From Candidatus Altimarinota bacterium (lineage in GTDB: Bacteria > Patescibacteriota > Gracilibacteria > Absconditabacterales > Absconditicoccaceae), in NCBI GenBank assembly GCA_021734475.1, contig JAIPIU010000007.1, positions 1-64,000 on the forward strand: 64,000 nucleotides of DNA, in the 5' to 3' direction. The notes beneath the pieces are model-generated. The model was not told the DNA's origin, did no database searches, and saw nothing but the letters and a program-made list of their open reading frames with translations. The translations under genes were made by a program, and so were the position numbers. Below, in pieces: positions 58,797-64,000 of this stretch (position 1 is its first letter; the number at the start of each line of letters is the position of its first letter).

Positions 58797-59999
58797 TTAA
58801 GTTAATATTTCTTCTAAAGCCTCAAAAAACTGATTTATATCATCTTTTGTATTATACACATACAAACTCATTCTACATGTTCAATTTTTACCTAAAAATT
58901 TATGTAAAGGATAAGCACAGTGACCGCCACAACGTACACAGATATTCTTTTCAGCAAAAGCCTCTCATACAATATTTTGATTTGTATTGGTCATTATATT
59001 AAAAGAAAAAACTCACACTCTAGAATCTATGTCTTTTGGTCAAACTATACTAATTTTATTACCCAAAGCAGCAAATCAATCCAATGTATGCTTCATAAGA
59101 CTCTCTTCATGTTTATGTATTGCTTCAATTCATCATATAGATTTTATATATTCAATAGCTTTTGATAAACTAACAGCTCAAATAATATTAGGAGTTCAAC
59201 TTTCAAATTTATCATTTGATTGAAAAAATTCAAAAGAATCTTGATTTACATCTCTAACTGTTCATCATCATCCAAACATTGGCATCAATTTCTTAATCCA
59301 GTCTAGTTTTAGATAAACTACACCTATTCAAGTATAGGCCATCATTTTATGTCAAGTAAATACTAAACAGTCACATCATATATCTTGAACATCTACTGCT
59401 ATATTAGGTACAGATTGAGATCCATCAACAATAAAAAAAGTTTCAGGATTTAGTTTTGATTTTATTTTTTTCATATCATATATTTTTCATGTAACATTCG
59501 AAACATGACCACATGCTACAAGTTTAACAGTTTTATCGTATTTTTTATCAAAATCACTCCAATTTATATCAAAATCATTTCATATCTCAAAAAATTTAAT
59601 ATTCAAACCAAACTGCTGCCCTAAAATCATCCACGGTAATATATCAGAATGATGTTCCCATATTCACAACAAAATCGAATCTCATTTTTTCAAAAAACCA
59701 GAATTTATCAAAGATTGAGCAATAATATTAATTCAATATGTAGCATTGTAAGTATAAATCACCTCAGAAGCCTTACAATTTATAAATTCTCAAACCAAAA
59801 TTTTTGATTGATGATAAAGTTCCTCTGATTTTTCAGACAAAGAATACAATCATCTGTGTATATTAGAATAATCTTTTGATACAAAATCTGATACTCAATC
59901 TATTACATAGGCAGGTTTTTGAGTACTAGCAGCATTATCAAGATATACTAATCATTTATTATTAGCAAATATAGGAAAATCAGATTTTAAATTTTTCAT
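58797..59999 (-). CDS. sufS: Cysteine desulfurase SufS
   Basis: SufS (400 aa) is a PLP enzyme that takes sulfur from cysteine for Fe-S cluster and tRNA thiolation pathways. It has VYLDNAASTQKP, the EHHSDILPW PLP site, DGSQSVPN, and the PLP-lysine motif TGHKMMAYTGIGVVY. FESGTPN and the group II active-site cysteine loop RCGGHCAYPLHKFLG follow. Glycines are largely TGA. Its usual partners SufU and SufB/D lie in other parts of the window, so the genes are not clustered. Confidence 0.95.
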
Positions 60000-60078
60000 A
60001 TCACTAAATTAAATAATAAATTTTTATCTACGTTTATCTATGTTTATCTACTATTTATCGCAAAGCTTTTATCAATAT

Positions 60079-60918
60079 TTATTTTTTTCTAACAATCACC
60101 ATATTTCAATCCAAGCTTCATAAGTCTATTTCCTGAAACCTAGAAAAATCATCAGCGTATTTTATCAAAAAATCATACATATCCAATTGCTGTTTTATAT
60201 CTTTTTTGAAGTTTAAGTAAACTACTTTTGAATTTTTATTAAAAACTCACGCTCTAGCTGATCAAGGAAAATAAACGAAACGAAAATCATTACCAAAAAA
60301 CTGAATTATAGAATTCATATTCATCTCAAATTCATTGAAAGAATAATCAAAAAATAGTCATTTCAAATTATCTAATCCAGAAAGATATCATGGCAACTCT
60401 ATTTGAACTACATCTCTTCATAAGCTATTTCAACTATATAGCAAAAAAGTATATCATTTATACAATCCCCAAACTTTATCATGTATGATTACACGAAAAT
60501 TTAGATCATCAAAAATAACATCTACATCCAAAGTGTTTTTACTAGAAAAAGAAAATTCAATATCACTAACCATAGGAAATCTTTGCCTTACAAGATCTAG
60601 TATATCAGATTTTTTAAAAAACTTCAAAATATAATAATTTTCTCCTTTCGTCTGAGTTTTTATTATTTTATACAAAGCAGGATCATCAAATTTTTCTATA
60701 CTTACACTAGAATAATTTACATTATAAATGTAATAATCAGGTTTGAATAAAGTAGACCTAAAAAGATATATCACAAAATAAATAAACACAAAAACCAAGG
60801 AAAATATCCAAATAAACTTTAAAATAGATTTTATCGGTATTTTAAAAGGAAGTCTGAATCTCCTCATAGACCTCCTATATTTTTTTCTAAATTTTTTCTG
60901 TTTAACTATATTTATCAT
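60079..60918 (-). CDS. FtsQ-like cell-division membrane protein
   Basis: The 279-aa protein has a very basic N-terminus (KQKKFRKKYRRSMRRFRLPF). One membrane helix follows at about 32-52 (FIWIFSLVFVFIYFVIYLF), then a POTRA-like segment (YILKFFKKSDILDLVRQRFP, MVSDIEFSFSSKNTLDVDVI) and a C-terminal beta domain with GRDVVQIELPGYLSGLDNLK. This is the layout of FtsQ/DivIB, which links the divisome to septal wall synthesis. No dcw neighbours are present, so the assignment relies on topology and the POTRA pattern. It ends 79 bases before sufS starts. Confidence 0.72.
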
Positions 60919-60925
60919 TCTAAAT

Positions 60926-61417
60926 TTAAGCTATCATTGCAAAATAGTAAATTATATAAGTCAAAATCACACCAAAAATCACTCATCATATAACTTCAAA
61001 TGGAGTATGTCAAATTCTTTCTTTCAATGGTAATTTTTCATTTTTAGTCAAAACTCATTGTAAATCTATTCTCAAATCATTTATATAATGAGCATGTTGA
61101 CCAGCTTCATATCTAAGATTCATTGCATCATAAGCAAAAAGAATAGAAAATGCTACAGCTACAGCAAATAAAACACTATCAAAACCAGTTTCCAACAAAG
61201 CAAGCATTGTTGCACTAGTAGCTATTCAACTATGAAAAGATGGAAATCATCATGAAGTAAAAATATGTCACCAATAAAAACGTCTATATTTTATAGAATC
61301 TATAATTACTTTAGTTCATTGAATAATTAATCAAACCACAAAAATTATAAAAATAGGATACATTTTTATTCATTCTTGTAAGAGATTATTGATAGATCAA
61401 TAAATATGATTCCACAT
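60926..61417 (-). CDS. DUF212 (divergent PAP2) membrane protein
   Basis: The 163-aa protein has about four membrane helices and the DUF212 markers SGGFPSFHSGIATSATMLAL (SGGMPSSHSA in the family), YDAMNLRYEAGQHA and the closing GHTPFEVIGGVIFGVIL. Members are distantly related to PAP2 phosphatases; the enzymatic role is unproven. The ATG at 61417 was preferred over an internal ATG near 61360 because it restores the usual N-terminal helix. Its stop is 7 bases before the ftsQ-like start. Confidence 0.88.
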
Positions 61418-61543
61418 ACAAAAAAATCAACATATAAACACATTTTTTTGATAATGATATTTAGCGAAATTGCAAACAAAATATTTCTTGTTTTTTAACT
61501 CCAAAATAATACGCTATAACTTGTTTTATAATATATAAAAAAA

Positions 61544-62344
61544 ATGAAAATCAGAATTCTTGTAAATCTAATCCTAATATCATTCCTTTCTATTTTTATA
61601 AATTACAATGTATCTTTAGCTTACAATTCTTATCAAAGCACAGATAATATATTAGAAATGATAGATACTAAGATGCAAAAATTTAGTCAGAATGATCAGA
61701 TAAAAAAATATAATCTATTTATTAATATAATTCAAAAAGCTAAAGATAAATCAAAAAAGCAAACAGACAAAGATAAATATTCATATATTCTATCACACTT
61801 CAACAATAACTTAAATAAAATAAAAAATCCTGAACCAGAAACTACAAACGTTACCAATATAAATCAAGAAACTATCCAAAATCAACGACTAGAACTACAC
61901 AATCAAGAAAGATCAATTTTAGGCCTAAATTCATTTATTATAAACGAAAATTTAAATAATACGGCTCAAAAACGAGCAAATTATCTAGCTAAAATAAATA
62001 ATTCAACTCATAAAAGAAAAGTTTCAGACTGATATTATAATTATGATAGTATCAAATCTTGGTTTCAAGAAAATTGAGTAAGTTTTGCTAAAGAAGAAAA
62101 TTGAATAGCAAGTTTTTCTGAAAATATAGCACGACAAACTTTTAAATGCACTCAAAACGATTGTACAGATTACTTTTTATGACAAATCAACAAAGCATTT
62201 CAATTTTTTATGGACGAAAAATATAAATCATACAAAGCACATTATAATGCTATAGCTAGTCCCTATTTTCAAGAAATATGATTTTGATATGCCAAAGTAT
62301 GAAATAGATTTTTCATAGTCACACACTACTGAAAATTTAAATAA
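61544..62344 (+). CDS. Secreted CAP/SCP-domain protein
   Basis: The 266-aa protein has a signal peptide (residues 1-27, ending SLA). A helical, Lys/Gln-rich linker with TTNVTNINQETIQNQ comes next, then a CAP domain from about residue 117. The CAP markers are LHNQERSILGLNSF, LNNTAQKRANYLA, the first His near 156 (STHKRK), ENIARQTF, YKAHYNAIASPYF, and GFGYAKVGNRFFIVTHYG. CAP proteins of bacteria are extracellular, of largely unknown activity, and often bind lipids or glycans. The frame passes through several TGA codons after residue 162. Confidence 0.85.
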
Positions 62345-62376
62345 AACATATATACAATTGACTAATTATATTTTTA

Positions 62377-62404
62377 TTGACTTTTACTTGTATTTTTTTA
62401 TAAA
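62377..62404 (+). promoter_or_regulatory. Likely sigma-70-type promoter of purA
   Basis: TTGACT (62377-62382) and TATAAA (62399-62404) are 16 bases apart, ending 33 bases before the purA ATG. Confidence 0.65.
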
Positions 62405-62437
62405 CTACAAGCTTTTTTATTGTTATAAGAAGATATT

Positions 62438-63829
62438 ATGACAGAATTAATGAGACAGAGTAACGAATGATTCAAATATAATCAAATCCAAGCTATACAA
62501 AATCTTACTAAAGAAAATTTAGAAGATGAAATATTTAAAAGATGACCAGTAGTCGCTATATTTTGATGACAACTATGAGATGAAGGTAAAGGTAAAGTAA
62601 CATCTCAATTCAAAAATGTAGATTATGTTGCAGTATGACCATGATGATGAAATGCATGACATACAGTCGTTTGTACAAACTGAAAATCTATCGCTCTACA
62701 CGAATTACCATGATGAGCTATAATAGAAAATGCAAAAGTTTATATGTGACAATGAAGAAGTGTAAATATTTCATGACTTTACAAAGAGATCAGAGAACTA
62801 GAAGAAAATTGATATAATATGAAAAATAAAATAATTATAGCCTGAAATGCTCAAATAATATTCGACAATCTACAAAAAAAACTAGACAGAATAATAGAAT
62901 GATTAAAATCCAAAAAAGTTTGAACAACAGCTAAATGAATTTGACCTACAGCTGCTCTAAAAGCACTAAGAACATGACCAAATTTCAATATATTATTAAA
63001 CGATAATCCTGATCAATTAAATGAATTTATGAAAGTAAATTGTAATTTATTTAATGGATTAAATATTGATGAATTGATGAAAGAAATCCAAGAAGAAAAA
63101 GAATTATTACAAAATTTGATTGATGAGGGATATATACAGATAGATTCTACAAATATGATATTAAATCAAGCAGCACATGAAAACAAAAGAATTCTGATAG
63201 AACTTTCTCAATCAGCAATGTTGGCTGCAGATGGTTGAATGTATCCTTACAACACATCCAATGATACTTCAGTAAACTGAGCTATGAGTGCTTTGAATCT
63301 ACCAGAAGTAAATACAAGAATAGCTGTATTCAAATCAATCAAATCAAAAGTTTGATGATGATTTTTCCCAACAAAATTTGAAGATGAAGAATTCGCAGAA
63401 AATTATAGAAAAAAATCTGGTGAATACTGAGCTACTACCAAAAGACCAAGAGACGTTTGACATATAGATACTGTAGAGGGAAGAAAAGTACTAAAAACCA
63501 ATAGAACAGATATAATAGTTTTTACAAAAACAGATCTTCTAAAAGAGTTATGAACAAATGCAAAAATATGAGAAAAATATATAGATCAAAGAGATTGAAA
63601 AGAATACATAAACGAAATACCAGCTACCAAAGAACAATATGAAAACATACAAGTAGAATATAGTTCAGCTTTTGATTTATCAAAAGACATTATTTGAATC
63701 CAAAATCCTGAAGATCTACCAGAAGAATATACAAAATACATAGATTACTTGTTTGATAAATTAGAATTTGATGGTAATGTATTACTAGGTACATGACCAT
63801 GTCCACAAGAATTTATGGTTTATAAATAA
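62438..63829 (+). CDS. purA: Adenylosuccinate synthetase
   Basis: PurA (463 aa) makes adenylosuccinate from IMP, GTP and aspartate. It has the P-loop IFGGQLGDEGKGKV (residues about 45-58), GGGNAGHTV, GTTAKGIGPTAALKALRTG, and GGGFFPTKFEDEEFAENYRK. DVGHIDTVEGRKV stands where the usual DxxxxR substrate motif occurs. The C-terminal GTGPCPQEFMVY resembles the family GxGxxRxxxI segment in altered form. About 25 residues longer than E. coli PurA, mainly at the N-terminus. It uses many TGA glycines, unlike purM. Confidence 0.94.
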
Positions 63830-63830
63830 T

Positions 63831-64000
63831 CTATAATTTTCAATTAATAATTTCCCTAGTTTTTGGACCCAAATAACCACACAAAGCTATTGAATTTCAA
63901 CTTACCCAAAGCTCATTATTTTTCTGAAATTGACACAAAGAATTGATCACACTAACAGAATACACTCAATCTATTTTTCACTTATACAAATTTTCTCACG
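63831..64000 (-). CDS. Peptidoglycan-binding domain protein (3' part only)
   Basis: The 5' part lies beyond the window. The visible 55 residues, ending at TAG (63831), read YKGKIDGVYSVSVINSLCQF, QKNNELWVSGNSIALCGYLG and PKTREIING. This matches the PG_binding_1 repeat pattern (Y-x-G-x-x-DG-x-YG...V-x-x-FQ...G-x-x-GP-x-TR). Such domains anchor secreted hydrolases or surface proteins to the cell wall. Its end faces the purA stop at 63829. Confidence 0.75.

Overview
The window is strongly AT-rich bacterial DNA that can only be read with UGA as a sense codon for glycine (translation table 25). In-frame TGA sits at invariant glycines of many conserved proteins: the GQDPYHG box of uracil-DNA glycosylase, the P-loops of FtsH, PilB, RecG and DnaB, and the SufS and VanY motifs. 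Real stops are TAA or TAG. This code is known from the candidate phyla Absconditabacteria (SR1) and Gracilibacteria (BD1-5) of the CPR/Patescibacteria, so the source is almost certainly one of them. The window alone does not separate the two. Under the standard code most genes would look like strings of short broken ORFs. All coordinates here follow the recoded reading.

Layout. 1-2508 (minus): two secreted proteins with cohesin-like domains, one ending in dockerin-like calcium loops. 2893-5674: ung and recG, convergent. 5808-13175 (plus): compact run of ftsH, a PSP1/RicT-like protein, a membrane TPR protein, an M20-peptidase homologue that has lost its metal ligands, galU and dnaB. 13176-13779: gene-free, with a structured RNA ending in a strong terminator. 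13780-18191: nucleotidyltransferase, unknown proteins and a PIF1/Dda-like helicase. 18302-20337: cold-shock protein and DEAD-box helicase. 20570-26365: OLD-type ATPase/TOPRIM protein, an HTH/coiled-coil/membrane protein, small membrane proteins, SufU-like protein, unknowns and an AbiEi-like protein. 26355-31854 (minus): lgt, pilC/pilB with an exported coiled-coil protein, and serS. 32019-36740: Holliday-junction-resolvase-like nuclease, VanW protein, a novel-looking structured RNA, gltX and nusA. 36808-37998: purM, the only long gene in which every glycine is GGN, an apparent recent import from a standard-code bacterium. 38032-46153: phosphodiester glycosidase-like exoprotein, mutL, FKBP lipoprotein, a 726-aa unknown, nrdR and a SufB/D-like protein. 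46304-50010: acidic secreted repeat protein with an internal 393-bp duplication, an AT-hook membrane protein, and miaA. 50015-58669 (minus): an 8.7-kb three-gene run of two giant unknown proteins (1063 and 1459 aa) and a VanY-type carboxypeptidase. 58797-64000: sufS, FtsQ-like, DUF212/PAP2-like, CAP-domain protein, purA and a partial peptidoglycan-binding protein.

The genes suggest a small-genome organism that keeps replication and repair, translation, Fe-S assembly and type IV pili, and devotes much of its sequence to surface and cell-wall proteins. That fits the host-attached or predatory life inferred for these lineages. The best candidates for an undescribed system are the giant-protein/VanY operon, the cohesin-dockerin pair and the structured RNA at 33657-33888. 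No rRNA, tRNA, CRISPR array or insertion sequence was recognised.
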